Shown: positions 50,557-59,685, counted from the first letter of the stretch. The stretch: 64,000 bases of DNA from Zhengitettix transpicula (GCA_037074705.1 CM073591.1:131819032-131883031), one strand, 5' to 3'. Notes: a model not told the origin generated them from the sequence alone. A program made the numbers and translations.

Positions 50557-53299
50557 AAATATGGCTTGTTATAGTATCTACAAAACATGTCAATTAAATT
50601 ATGAAAAATAATTAAAGTGCTGCATTCCAGAAGAGATCTTATTTGGACTAAGAAGAATGGATGACACCAACTTTCAGTCTTTTAATTTATCAGATATATG
50701 ATATTGAAGTGGAGACAGGTAATGTTTGATTTTGTAAATGAAGGATTTTGGAGGATTGAAGTACATGGGATTATAGAGTATACATAGCACCTGTTTCCTA
50801 CAGGCTGGCACCCAGCCTTGGTGGGGGGAATGTGGGTGGACTAGGATATTGCTGATGTTGGGAGGGTTTCTGAAGGCAGCCCTTTTGTGGTATTGTGGGG
50901 AGAATGTTTTTATGTTTTGATTGTATTACAGACCACAGTGGGCCAGGCAGAGAATAGAATTGAGTTTGTGGAGTCCACGAAAGTACACAACTATTTTTTC
51001 CATTCGTCAAGAATGGTTTTGGATAGTTGAACAAAAGAGGCCTCCAGTGTATTAAGGTTATTTTATATTTATAGAATAGAGGATTCTGTTAGTGTAAAAT
51101 GCCAAACCATTCCAGGCGGAGAAAATGTGGGCTCTTTAAGGCTAGGCTGAAATAATAAGAAAAATTACGTCTGTTCTGAAAATTAATTTTAATAATTTAG
51201 TAAATATCTAAATTAAACTTTCGGGTTTTGGTAACTGAATTGTTCAGTTGTGTCACTCTAGGCTCTTGTGAATTTTAGTTTTCTTCCTGAAGAAAGGAAC
51301 AAGGTTTCCAGAAACATTGTGTGGTACTTATATCGTCACTTCTTTTGTCTGTATTTGGCTCTTTTTCTTAGTATGAAAAGTAGATAGAGAGTGTTTGGGG
51401 TGGTAAGGTTGAAAACTGGAGAAGTAAAGGTATTGTAAGTGATTGGTAGGTTTGTTGTGGTCTAATTCGATAATTATACCAGAACTAAGGCATATGTGAA
51501 CATCAATAAAATGATATTAGTTCAACATTATTTGTTGTTTAGATTTTAAAGGAATTCAGTCAGGGAATCTAACACATTGGTCCATAGTGTAAAAACATCA
51601 ACCAGAACAAAGTTCAAGGTTTTAATGAGGAGTTCAAGTAGACCTAATCCAGCAAGTGACTGCAACAATATTATCCAACACGATGATGTCAACTCCCAAT
51701 TTAAGGTAAATCAGCCAATTCTCAATTTCTCTTTTTAATTCAATTGGATAGAAAAAAGACCTTACATCAAAAGGAATTATCCTTGGCAATAAAAGAATGC
51801 TTGTGACACAAGCCAGAAAAATTATTCTATTTCATTGAAGATACTAATTTTAATTTAGTTTACTTTCAGAATTTTGATAATAATATCTCATCAGTTTACA
51901 AAACAATAATGTGACTTTGCATGTAATATGGCTCTATCTGTCATTCGTTGTGTCTTAAAACTTGACAAATATTTCAATACCCAAAATTAAAATAATTCAA
52001 TGCATGACTTGTGTATTTCTGTTTTTGATCACTTTTAAATATTTCAGATTTTGTGATGTATAAGTATTTTTTTAAATTGAATTTTAATCAGTGACAGTGT
52101 AGTCAGGTAAAGGCTTGATAGAAAGTTCTTTTTTGAGCATAAATAAACTGCAAATAATTTACTTTATGAATTTCTCAGCATGTGTGTCTGCTATGTCTAC
52201 AAAATATACATACAAGATAATGGGAAATAAATGTATTTAATAATACATGGAAAATAAATGTATATAAGAAATAAGATAACCAATCTTTCATGAGAAATTT
52301 ATTCATCTACTTATAAATAACTTTAAATACAGACAATTTAAAGTCAGAAAAAAGATATATTATTAATTAAATCATCTATTTCCATCTTATGAATACCAGC
52401 TTGAACAAAGATATAGAATATGTCAATTTGGCTTATATACTAGAGAATGAAATTGTAAAACAAATGAGAATAGAAGCATACACAAATTAAAAATTATAGA
52501 AATGAAAATATAACACATTTTGAAATATAATATTAAAATAGACAGACAAAATGAAGTGATGATATAAATACATCACAACATTTCTGGAAACTTTGTCATA
52601 TTGTGCGGTTGTGTAGATTTTAGCTAGTGTTTTTTAACACCTGAAGAAGGGAACAAAGTTTCCAGAAACATTGTGTGGTATTTATATGATCACTTCAATT
52701 TGTCAGTCATTTACCTTATAATTAAATTATAATTTAGTCTGTAAATTCTGCAATCCTGTAAAAGAAACTACCATACATTCCGTTTTAGAACATTTTTAAT
52801 ACTTTTGGGATTTTCTGTAATGTAAAAGATTTTTTAAAAATATGACTTTTAATCAGTCACTGAACAAGAACAGGCAGTAGCTTGATATATAGTTCTTGTA
52901 TGAGCAAAGAAAAAACAAATAATGGTCTACATCATCACTAATTGGACTGTGTCATAAATAATCTTCTGACATTTGTTAGATAAAAGACAATACTTTCAAA
53001 GGCAAGAGACATGCTTACCTAAAGCTGCCATATACAATGAGTAGAATTGAAATGAGAAACGTCGAAACCCTCGACGAATCCATTATGGAATATGCCCTTC
53101 AAAAATAAATAAATAAAACAAATTAATTATGTTTACATTATAAAGTGGATTACTATGGAGCAACAACTACACAAAATTTATAACTACACTAATCTTTGAG
53201 GCAGGGCCTTAAACTAGGTTATGAGCAATGTAGGTGCAACAGATGGCAATTTATTAAAGTGAAGTATACATACCACTGGTAATCGGCCGGAGTGGCCAT
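28003..53299 (-). CDS. SPPL3: Signal peptide peptidase-like 3 (SPPL3)
   Basis: Ten coding exons join in phase with canonical splice sites: 53299-53274, 53096-53019, 45421-45318, 44063-43944, 43867-43789, 42305-42193, 42109-41958, 36458-36178, 29450-29306 and 28071-28003. They give 388 residues (human about 384). SPPL3 is a multipass GxGD aspartyl protease of the Golgi that cleaves type II membrane proteins such as glycosyltransferases. Visible motifs are [11 protein letters not shown] with catalytic D206, MLGLGD with D278, and PAL at 346-348. [16 protein letters not shown] in TM1, [15 protein letters not shown], and the C-terminus [11 protein letters not shown]...LEV* are also typical of SPPL3 rather than SPP or SPPL2. 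There is no cleavable signal peptide, as is usual for SPPL3. Exon 1 codes only nine residues; its ATG sits in a good context (AAGCCATGG) 32 bases after an acceptor-like TTTCAG, so an upstream noncoding exon is likely. All catalytic motifs are intact. Confidence 0.96.
28750..29300. other. SPPL3 last intron, low-complexity runs
   Basis: This contains a poly(C) run then poly(A) run at about 28877-28901. The rest is AT-rich. The part at 28230-28330 resembles the Penelope-associated terminal repeat seen near 48600 (CCTCCTTCTACAGGA, TCTGAAAATTTGAA). Confidence 0.45.
30540..30585 (+). repeat. Hammerhead-core-like motif
   Basis: CACCTGATGAAGTCCTAC then ATTGCGAGTAAAACACTTG. The first half is a perfect CTGATGA core; the GAAA element reads TAAAA. 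It lies in an SPPL3 intron. Confidence 0.3.
30933..33843. mobile_element. LTR-like direct repeats flanking a 1.6 kb interior
   Basis: A left repeat (about 30933-31522) and right repeat (about 33135-33843) share TGTGAT..TATCTCAT at the start, GTCAGCC.AGATGTGCAGAGGGCAGTAAGGAG in the middle and 'ggcataattaattagtaccttaattttctgtttaaattca' near the end. The right copy has about 130 extra bases after GATGGAGGATCTTCTGT. The interior has no intact retroelement frame. This fits a decayed or nonautonomous LTR element in the SPPL3 intron between exons 8 and 9; boundaries are approximate. Confidence 0.55.
33850..36177. other. SPPL3 intron, AT-rich
   Basis: Mostly unassigned. A minus-strand open stretch at 35458-35766 codes about 100 residues but shows no recognised domain. 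A retroelement-like tail is listed separately at 35040-35265. Confidence 0.45.
35040..35265 (+). pseudogene. Possible LINE reverse-transcriptase C-terminal remnant
   Basis: Plus-strand frames read [11 protein letters not shown] and, after breaks, [20 protein letters not shown] and ending FRSK*. This order resembles the C-terminal LGH..R......W..DL....EEVK.L....K tail of insect non-LTR retrotransposons. It is short and interrupted by stops, so support is modest. Confidence 0.35.
36650..37430. repeat. Degenerate minisatellite, ~35-40 bp unit
   Basis: A unit close to CTTAAGAGAGTCAAAAATAC + TCCCAGTAC recurs about 18-20 times with many changes, for example at 36950-36990, 37060-37160 and 37340-37400. 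It lies in the SPPL3 intron just 5' of the GLGD exon. Confidence 0.75.
37702..38010. mobile_element. hAT-like MITE, copy 2
   Basis: Starts CAGTGATTCCAAACATGGG and ends ATGTTGGAAAACACTG. Flanks ATCTATGA and ACCTCTGA agree at six of eight positions. The interior shares 'ggcttctttaggg..aataatt.aatttatgaatataaaa' with copy 1. The minus-strand open frame across it (37481-37882) is incidental. Confidence 0.6.
38450..38960 (-). pseudogene. Penelope-like element reverse transcriptase remnant
   Basis: An open piece at 38957-38748 includes [20 protein letters not shown] and a [14 protein letters not shown] stretch. This matches the N-terminal ADKG..VV.D..EY..K part of Penelope-like reverse transcriptases. 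Further along the minus strand come [15 protein letters not shown] and [13 protein letters not shown], separated by stops. It differs from the 46-48 kb element, so at least two Penelope lineages are present. Confidence 0.65.
39100..39500 (+). repeat. Dispersed repeat family A, copy 6
   Basis: Contains 'ttcacccttgttcatccccactcttaggggct', 'acttccatagtcccagatttgacacctatct' and 'cacgtctcagtcgtttt'. Partial and diverged. In an SPPL3 intron. Confidence 0.5.
39632..39820. repeat. Foldback with hammerhead-like centre
   Basis: Left arm CAATTGAAAAAAGTAG + TTTATTAATTGATTA faces right arm TAATCAATTAATAAACTACTTTTTTCAATTG. Inside are two facing copies of a block with GACAGTCCACATAAGGACC then AAAACCTGTC. 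Arms match almost base for base over 40 bases. Confidence 0.75.
39900..41170 (+). repeat. Dispersed repeat family A, copy 7, split by an insertion
   Basis: The left part ends '..acaaataatatcagt' at 40118 and the right part resumes 'agtagaaacacattcaatctcaatgactc' at 40910. The sequence is continuous in other copies ('..gtagaaatactatcaat..'). The tail with CATACATAAACAGTCAATTTT lies near 41130. The insertion is the foldback at 40119-40909. Confidence 0.6.
40119..40909. mobile_element. 790 bp foldback transposon-like element
   Basis: Ends are inverted: GGGTTATTCCATGCCAAGTG and (read on minus) GGGTACATTCCATGCCAAGTG. Longer arms match further in, for example AGCTAGCTTCCTGAAAAATG against CATTTTTCAGGAAGCTAGCT, plus the TATAGAGGG block. 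The spacer is about 260 bases. AGT stands on both sides, consistent with a 3 bp target duplication. It interrupts repeat family A. No transposase. Confidence 0.8.
41402..41548. repeat. Hairpin with hammerhead-like loop
   Basis: The left arm TTTAAATTATTAATGAGGCC + AAAAC.. (41403-) faces GTTTTGGCCTCATAAATAATTTAAA (ending about 41548). The loop region holds GTCTGGTGAAGGCCCACCGT then AGGACTGAAACATGTTG, i.e. CTGGTGA - spacer - GAAAC. Confidence 0.7.
42310..43788. other. SPPL3 intron with one Penelope terminal-repeat fragment
   Basis: 42395-42530 matches the terminal-repeat block seen at 48640-48740 (GAAAATTTGAAGAAC, TTCAGTTC, CTTTCCTTTCCATAC, CAATATTGCAA). A TATA/GATA microsatellite follows near 42525-42550. 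The rest is AT-rich and unassigned. Confidence 0.5.
44690..45125 (+). pseudogene. Second degenerate mariner transposase
   Basis: Plus-strand frames read [20 protein letters not shown] then [20 protein letters not shown] and [10 protein letters not shown], with frame breaks. This is the helix-turn-helix and linker part of a mariner transposase (consensus ..GSAH.I.H.RL...KVCARWVP..L). It is more vertebrate-type in motif than the 4.1-5.0 kb copy, so it is a separate lineage. No DDD core is seen. Confidence 0.7.
46435..47630 (+). pseudogene. Penelope-like reverse transcriptase, frameshifted
   Basis: The first frame carries [20 protein letters not shown], then [33 protein letters not shown] and [20 protein letters not shown], all standard Penelope reverse-transcriptase blocks. 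This frame breaks after 47240. The catalytic box FIDDIFMLW follows at about 47240 in another frame, and a third open piece (47434-47631) ends [14 protein letters not shown]. At least two frame breaks between 47220 and 47350 make it inactive. Relatively high GC and proline codons contrast with the AT-rich intron around it. Confidence 0.85.
47762..48310 (+). CDS. GIY-YIG endonuclease domain of the Penelope-like element
   Basis: An intact open frame of 182 codons ends at TAA 48308-48310. It opens with [20 protein letters not shown], then a Cys/His-rich linker (HPCKTH...GCKPCGR...C), then the nuclease core [19 protein letters not shown], with Glu ([12 protein letters not shown]) near the C-terminus. 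This matches the endonuclease of insect Penelope-like elements, which nicks target DNA for reverse transcription. The true start lies upstream in the broken polyprotein, so this is a retained domain and not a separate gene. Confidence 0.8.
   Translation: MKTILPTILPTCPRIAFRRPPNLQNLLVHPCKTHTHTRTRPPMPGCKPCGRSRFHVCPILQPTTSFHNHTKTFKIKENMTCLSSHTIYQSNCRLCPALYIGQTKKPLHERIANHRSTVKLSKIQFPVAAHAQNHNINNFDQCFTLTILKALPLDSSEAELHLWELFFQHVLQSRQSPGLNIL
48539..48995. repeat. Inverted pair of Penelope terminal-repeat blocks
   Basis: 48539-48745 and 48818-48995 are inverted copies. Shared features are CAACCTATCTCTCTGTCCTTTCC against GGAAAGGAAAGAGATAGGTTG, CTCCTTCCTGAAGAAGGAGG against CCTCCTTCTACAGGAAGAAG, and the CTGGCC / GGCTGG region. 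A (TG)n run at 48782-48802 lies between them. Confidence 0.65.
49020..50290. other. SPPL3 intron, unassigned
   Basis: Short frames on both strands between 49475 and 50185 overlap each other and show no recognised domain. A small CATA microsatellite is at about 49840-49856. Confidence 0.4.
50443..50552. repeat. (AT)n microsatellite
   Basis: Two long AT dinucleotide runs separated by AAATCAAAACTAC. The same short phrase AATCAAAACTAC precedes both runs, so the unit seems duplicated. Confidence 0.95.
50800..51050 (-). pseudogene. Penelope-like element fragment, linker region
   Basis: On the minus strand one frame reads [19 protein letters not shown] then [20 protein letters not shown] and GWVPAC. 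These line up with [15 protein letters not shown]..., [14 protein letters not shown] and PGCKPC in the 46-48 kb element. Only the stretch before the nuclease core survives. Confidence 0.65.
51241..51375 (+). repeat. ~130 bp hammerhead-like repeat, copy 2
   Basis: CTCTAGGCTCTTGTGAATTT, then CTGAAGA (51287-51293), a GGAA..TTCC hairpin, GAAA (51311-51314), CATTGTGTGGTACTTATATC and TTTTGTCTGTATTTGGCT. Close to the copies at 52597 and 62120. Confidence 0.7.
52597..52735 (+). repeat. ~130 bp hammerhead-like repeat, copy 3
   Basis: AACACCTGAAGAAGGGAAC, then TTTCCAGAAACATTGTGTGG and TATTTATATGATCACTTC. CTGAAGA is at 52641-52647 and GAAA at 52665-52668. Confidence 0.7.
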
Positions 53300-53960
53300 G
53301 GCTTGGCCCGCCTATGGCTTTGCTAGCACCTGAAAGTAAGTTTGTCAACAATAGGATCATCTAACAGCTGTCAGAATGCTATCATATTTCCAAAAAAATC
53401 TTTGAACGTATGATCGGAGAGGATAGTATAAAGATTGAAGCAATTTCATTATACTGGTTACGCAATTGCTAACATTTTATTAGAAAATATCTATTAAACA
53501 GGTGTGACCGCAGTATCTTTGTTCCATTTTAATCGTGAGAAAGTTATTAGTGAAAATATAGACCAGACATTACCTGACAATATGCTTCATCTCTCTAATA
53601 ATATTGTCAAAAATAAACAGCTGAAATAGCTGTCTTGGTGCCATTAACAATTATTTAATTTATCCTTATCTATTTTCTGTCATTATTGACCAAAACAACT
53701 CCGTTTTGTAGCCAAGGCACAAAGATCTGCCATCTTGGTAAACATTGTCACGTGACAAGTAGTCCGCTAGCAGCGACATACATCGGCAATAGCAGGTTAA
53801 AAAGCCATTATCAAATACGAAACTTAGATAATCCAAACATTAGACGGGAGCAAATAACGGTATGCCAATCAGTTGGCCAATACAAATAAATGTTTATATC
53901 GTACAATTTAGGATTTAGTTTTTGCGATTAAAAGCCTATTACATAATTTCAGGTTCAAAG
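53300..53960 (-). promoter_or_regulatory. Candidate SPPL3 promoter region
   Basis: Upstream of the SPPL3 ATG exon. GTCACGTGAC at 53747-53756 is a palindromic E-box of the type bound by MiT/TFE and USF factors. CTGCCATCTTGG at about 53728 contains a YY1-type CCATCTTG. These are established motif classes, but binding here is inferred. An acceptor-like TTTCAG before 53331 (minus) suggests a noncoding first exon lies in this region. Confidence 0.4.
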
Positions 53961-56114
53961 GCTTGGCCGTTTGCTTCCAGCCATTTTTTTTTAAGTGTAC
54001 ATTTACTTGCTCGTCCCGAACTTAAATATTTATTCCTTCATATTCTTATAATTGATAATTAACCATCATGTTTTAATCTTCAATTACGTTAAATTTTTAA
54101 TTATACAAATAGGCTTCGAAACTGCTGGCATAACGTAATGTAAGCCATGTTGTATTAAACTCAATTCCACTTGAGCGGATGCAAGTTTGAGGAGGTGGTA
54201 ATGTCAGGCTGTCAAATAAATAAACATCTTTACACAAAGGTCAACTTTTATATCCTTTGGCTACAGAATACAGTCCTCCACAATCAGAATTAGTGTTTTA
54301 ACATTTATGCTGACCAGGAAACATATTGAAAGTATTCAAATTGGAATAACAGATTGGTTTGGTAATTTTATATTCAGAGTAAAGATTTCAGAATGTAAAA
54401 TACATATAAAATGTAGTCAATGCACAACTTATATTTATGCCAACAAAATTTAGATATACATTCCTAACAACCACGAAAGATTTTATTCCAAATTTAGCCA
54501 ATTTTGTGCAAGCCAGGGCACTATATTCCTAATACAAAAGCAGACTGCTTTAAGGAAACAAGACGTTAAAAAGAGTACAGCCTTTCTATTTCACATTCAT
54601 AGCATTAACAGGAATTTGAGGGTTCATTCTCAGATAAAACTCCTCAAGGATTCCAACTTTCTTGCAATCCAAATCTAATGACCCACAATACAATTGAAAA
54701 AACAATAAAAATCACATAATAAAAAGTAATTTATTGACGGGATTCAAAGACAAGAGTGAAGTTAGGATATAATCCAAAAATATACACAAAATAAATATTA
54801 AAATGCACATTGACCACTTGGTGGAAATGCTTTTCAATCTAAAAATGTAAAAAAAAATTTAGAAGACAAAATAACTCATACAAGTGCCCATAAGGTTTTG
54901 CTTTAAATTATTGCAATCTACAACCATATACATCAGAGGGGCATTCCACCAGTAGTAGCATACCCCATCCTGAGTAAAGAAGCTCGTGTCATACTGTAAT
55001 GATTTTAAGAATGCTTGTTTGCTTTGATAAGATTTATTGAAGCCACAACTGTCTTCACTCAGATTGAGGAAATATCACAAACTACAGCACAAGAAATCTT
55101 TCAGTTCTTTTCTTATATATCTTGATTCACCTAGGCAAAGGTGCACTACATACAGCATGTCAAGTTGAATATGGTCAAGGATTCCATAGCTTTCGGTATT
55201 GCTTTCAAGTAATTAACTTAGCATTTTTTAAATAAAACCCAGACAAAACGAAGCTGAGGTATTGAAGAATAATTTACTCACAAGGAGGGTGGGTCAGGAA
55301 GTGGAGGGGTGAGGAGAAAGAGCTCACAAGATGCAGACTATAAAACTCACTCTACAATAAACTACTGCCCCAATTAACTACAATAATGGGACAAAGTGAA
55401 AAAGTAACATCTTAAGTACCAATAAATTAATTACATTAATTCACAATTCATAACATGAGTAAGATGAAAACAGGGAGGCCATTAATACTCCACAATAATA
55501 CAATTGAGAAAACAAACTCAGCTTTTGGAATGATAACTAGGAATTAATATAAAACCTTACAGTTGCAATCAACAAACTATGAATAAAAGATTGCACCCAA
55601 GAACGTGGAATTTGCACATTTATTAACCTGTTTTCAAAAAAATTTACCTATATTTGAATTTTTCCAAATTTCCATACCACACATTTGCATTCCACTTTCT
55701 TAGTGTTGTCATTAAAGGTTACATCACTATTAATACTGTGATACAGATAAATTGTTTTATATTTATATATATATAGCAACACTTCTAAGTATAATTTTGC
55801 TGCTTGGACACAGAAAAAAAAACTTGTACCAGTGATTAACTTGCAAAATTAAAGCAGTGAGATTTGTCATTTGGCTTCATCTCCATCCCCACCCTATTGC
55901 AAACAGGAAGTGCTGACGAGCCACTTGATCCTTTCCCCCCGTCCCCCCTCCAAGAACAATACATCAGGTATTATAATAATTGTGTCCAGTTTCACTTAGC
56001 CGAAGGATTTTGGTTTCGGCCACAGAAAAAAACAAGATGAAGATGTTTTAAGTTTACGTTGTTTTTGTTAATTTCTTATGACGTTTTAATATTAAAGATT
56101 TTCTGGCACATAAG
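53960..56114. other. Intergenic DNA and 14-3-3 epsilon 3' UTR
   Basis: Nothing coding was recognised. On the minus strand AATAAA at 54730-54735 would give a 14-3-3 epsilon 3' UTR of about 1.4 kb, typical of this gene family. The 55860-55960 stretch is C-rich on plus. Confidence 0.45.
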
Positions 56115-59019
56115 TTACGACACATCCTGATCTTCAACATCCTGCAGCTGTTCCTTTTGCTCAGTCTCACCTGAAAGAACCAAGGTTAAATGATTAATCT
56201 AAATTGAAGAAATAAGAACTTATTACGTAGAGTGATAATTGAAGTTATTTGCACAAATAAATTAATTCTGCAAAAAGTATATTTAAAATTTAGTGTGTGC
56301 CCAAATAATTTGATGAAAAATAAAAATACTGCTGACAACAGCATATTCCCAAACCAATAATTTGAAAGAATCTACTATTAAAAACTCATAATTCTAAAAT
56401 TCCCTTTTAACAAAATCAGATTTACTGAACATTAGGTTATATGATCCTTACATTACAACTTTATGCAGGTACTTAAATTCCACATAAATCCACATGATTG
56501 GATTAGAAATCAATGTAAAACTACACAGCATAATTTATAGACAATATTCTTCTTCCAATATTATATGGAAACTATTTAATGTGCATGGAAAACACACACT
56601 CATTAAAAATTGAATTATAAAAGAATGTAGCACAAATAAAATTTACTAAACGTCCACACAGCAACAGACAGATTTCAGTAATTGCAAGAGTCGGTTACCA
56701 ACATTGCCAATCACAATTATATCAATAGACCCACATTTCAATAAATTAACTAAAACTGTTCAATAGAGTGGAATGAAGCCAGGATCGGAAGGTCAGTAAC
56801 CTGCATGCTAGGAACCTTCAAGGGCTACAGGATTCTCTTCAGGCGTACCATCTCCTTGCATGTCCGAGGTCCACAGTGTGAGATTATCCCTCAACAACTG
56901 CATGATGAGAGTGGAATCTTTGTAGCTTTCTTCACTCAGGGTATCCAGTTCAGCAATAGCATCATCAAAGGCTGCTTTAGCAAGTCTGCAAGCACGCTCT
57001 GGGGAGTTCAATATTTCATAGTAGAAAACTGAGAAGTTGAGTGCCAGTCCCAACCTAAAGGTAAAAATTGATTTATAAGACTCCTTGGCAAAATACACAT
57101 AAGATAATCATAAAATATTTTAGTATTAATACAAAAATGGCATACCTGATGGGATGTGTTGGTGGCAATTCTGTCATAGCAATGTCACTTGCAGCTTTGT
57201 AGGCAACAAGAGAGTTTTCAGCTGCCTCTTTCCTGTCATTTCCAGTGGCAAACTCAGCCAGGTATCTGTGATAGTCACCCTTCCTAAATTGATAAAAAAT
57301 ACAGAAAATAATGTTTTTCTACACTGGCACATTTATTAACCATATTTATACTTACATTTTATAATAGAAAACTTTAGATTCCCCAGTTGTTGCGCAGACA
57401 ATTAGGTGTTTATCAAGAACTCCCAGGATGTCTGAACATATATCTTTCAGCTCCTTTTCCACCTGTAACATTTCATATCCAAAACATAACAGCTACGTAA
57501 AACAGAAAAATGTTTATGAATAACATTATATTGATGGAAGATATTACCTGAGATCTGTAAGTTCTAATCATTTCAAGCTTTTCTAGCTTCTCCTCAGCTC
57601 CTTTATTTTCTTCCTTTTGTTCAATGGAACTTATGATTCTCCAGCTGGCTCGTCTAGCACCAATGACATTCTTATAAGCAACTGAAAGAAGATTACGCTC
57701 TTCCACAGTAAGGTCAACATCCAAAGATGCTACCTTCTTCATTGCTTCCACCATTTCTAAACAATTGTATAATTCAAAAATTAAAATCATTCAGAAACAT
57801 AAGTTCCAAATAAAAAAAGACAACTTTAAAGGGTCAGAGACAAAAAATTAAAATATCAAAGTTATAATTTATAAAGTAACTTAAGATTCAGAATCCATAA
57901 ACCGAAACTACAGAAAATAATAATTTAATTTGTGTTACAAAGAAAACATACTTTATCCTTTACAAATCACTAGCCTAACAATTTTTTTTTTACTTTTTTT
58001 ACACATACAAGAAGCCATAACTGCTTTTTCCATTTACATTTTTGGTATTGATTTGAATTCAGAAAATAATATTAAACAAAGATATAGCATGTACTGCAAA
58101 GATTTATTTTTATGCCAACTGGTTTGGATAGGAACAAATTTGGGAACGAAATAAGAACTTTCTATGAATTAATTGGCACATTGGCCTGATACAATCTGAG
58201 AGGACAGGGTAGGGCAATGCAGAAGCAGATCAATACCACAGAGCATAGGGAGCCTAGTTTCCATGGCAACAAATTGTTTGCCTGAAGTCTTGGAGATCCC
58301 TATTCATTTTAGAATTAGACACTTCATTTGAGCCCACACAAGAGAACTAAAGATATGGTTAATGTCCATAATGACAAATGCATACTTTCGAAGGTCACCC
58401 ATTATATGTTCCGAGATAATTCTGACAATGACCTCTAAAATATTTGTTCTGCCACTCCCACAATCCACTTGTTGATTACGATTAATCAATAAAAATCTGT
58501 AATAAGTGAAGCATGTATGTATCGATTAGGTGTAACCATACAATTTGTTGTATTTAGCGTTCACAAATTTTCTTGCAAGTAAAAATATATTAAGAATTTC
58601 TATCGCATTTAATATAAAAATACAACAACGCTTTTGTAATAAAATAAAATAATTCCAAGTGATGACGCATCGATCTTAGGGCCTTGCCCATTCTTCGTTC
58701 CCAAACGCTAATCGAAGTAGTGCTTTACAAGAGATTTGATTCACACGTTTTTAATAATACTATTCAGTAGTATTGCAAAGGTATGGATATCATGCGTACC
58801 ATGTAAGGCAAATGAACATACTAGGTAACCCTAAAAATTAGTAGTCGGGAATCATACGGTCACATCCAGCGTCAAATCATCGCCTTTCTAGTCGGCTCTT
58901 TTCTACACACAATTACTCGATATCTACAATAAATTTAGACAATAAGTTTAGTTACCGTCATATCTTTCGGCTTGCTCCGCCAATTTGGCTTTGTAAACGT
59001 TATCATCTCTTTCAGACAT
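56115..59019 (-). CDS. 14-3-3epsilon: 14-3-3 epsilon
   Basis: Six coding exons join in phase: 59019-58956, 57756-57548, 57462-57356, 57283-57146, 57054-56849 and 56170-56115. The product is 259 residues, ending [10 protein letters not shown] as in arthropod epsilon. 14-3-3 proteins are cytosolic dimers that bind phospho-Ser/Thr motifs and act in Ras/MAPK, cell-cycle and apoptosis signalling. Diagnostic segments are [40 protein letters not shown] (groove K/R residues present), [20 protein letters not shown] with the R-Y phosphate-binding pair, and [20 protein letters not shown]. Odd features: KLE is repeated ([12 protein letters not shown]), adding three residues in the helix C-D loop, and exon 5 has a second in-phase donor 33 bases downstream. 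It is head to head with TMED2. Confidence 0.97.
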
Positions 59020-59685
59020 GACGGATGTACTAGGATTTCACACGCTATGCACAAGACGACCACTATTACACAGATAACTAAGATGGCCGCGCCCGCCAAC
59101 ACTGAAAATAGTTCGTCAATAAGAAGAGGGACTGGTGTGTCCTTCCGCCATTTACGTCACCACTCGGTTTTGATTTTCGTAATTAAGCCACTGTGCAGCG
59201 GTAGAGAAGTTCCTGTTTCGAGCATAAAATTTCAGATAATTCTTTGAAATAGAAATTTGTGGTTAGAATGCTAAAAGTTTTTAAAATATTATGTAGATCT
59301 CGTAATAGGTACAATGATTACTACTGCTTGTCTAGCAATAACCCATAATCTTATCTTTGTTACAGAAATGATTCTACAGACATTAACAATAATGATAAAA
59401 TATATATATAGATTTTACACGGGAATTTTTCATTTATTTTACGACCTTTTTCACACTTTAAAAAATATATATAACTAGGAGATTCATGATGAACACATTA
59501 TTTTCTTCAAGTATTCAATTACAATTTCTAATATAAATTAATTTGTATATATATATATATATATATATGAGTGTGTGTGTGTGTGTATGTATGGTCAACC
59601 GAAGGACTTTGATGTGGAATATCTTCTATGGAATACATACGTGGAATCACTTCTAAAACCTGGAACCTAATTTCGACAGTTCATA
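59020..59685. promoter_or_regulatory. Shared 14-3-3 epsilon / TMED2 divergent promoter
   Basis: 666 bases separate the two start codons. Near the 14-3-3 epsilon side are AAGATGGCCGC (59080-59090, YY1-type), CTTCCG (ETS-type) and TTACGTCAC (59152-59160, CRE-like). Such housekeeping motifs fit a bidirectional promoter. The TMED2 side is AT-rich with an (AT)n(GT)n microsatellite at about 59548-59586. Motif function is inferred. Confidence 0.5.

Noticed and set aside
53686..53889. 67 codon plus-strand open frame
   Set aside because: It overlaps the likely SPPL3 promoter on the other strand and has no similarity to known proteins.
56808..56848. 14-3-3 epsilon ending at the read-through stop (..VALEGS*)
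   Set aside because: A canonical donor and a conserved last exon exist. I treat the extra codons as a possible alternative-donor insert and not the main C-terminus.
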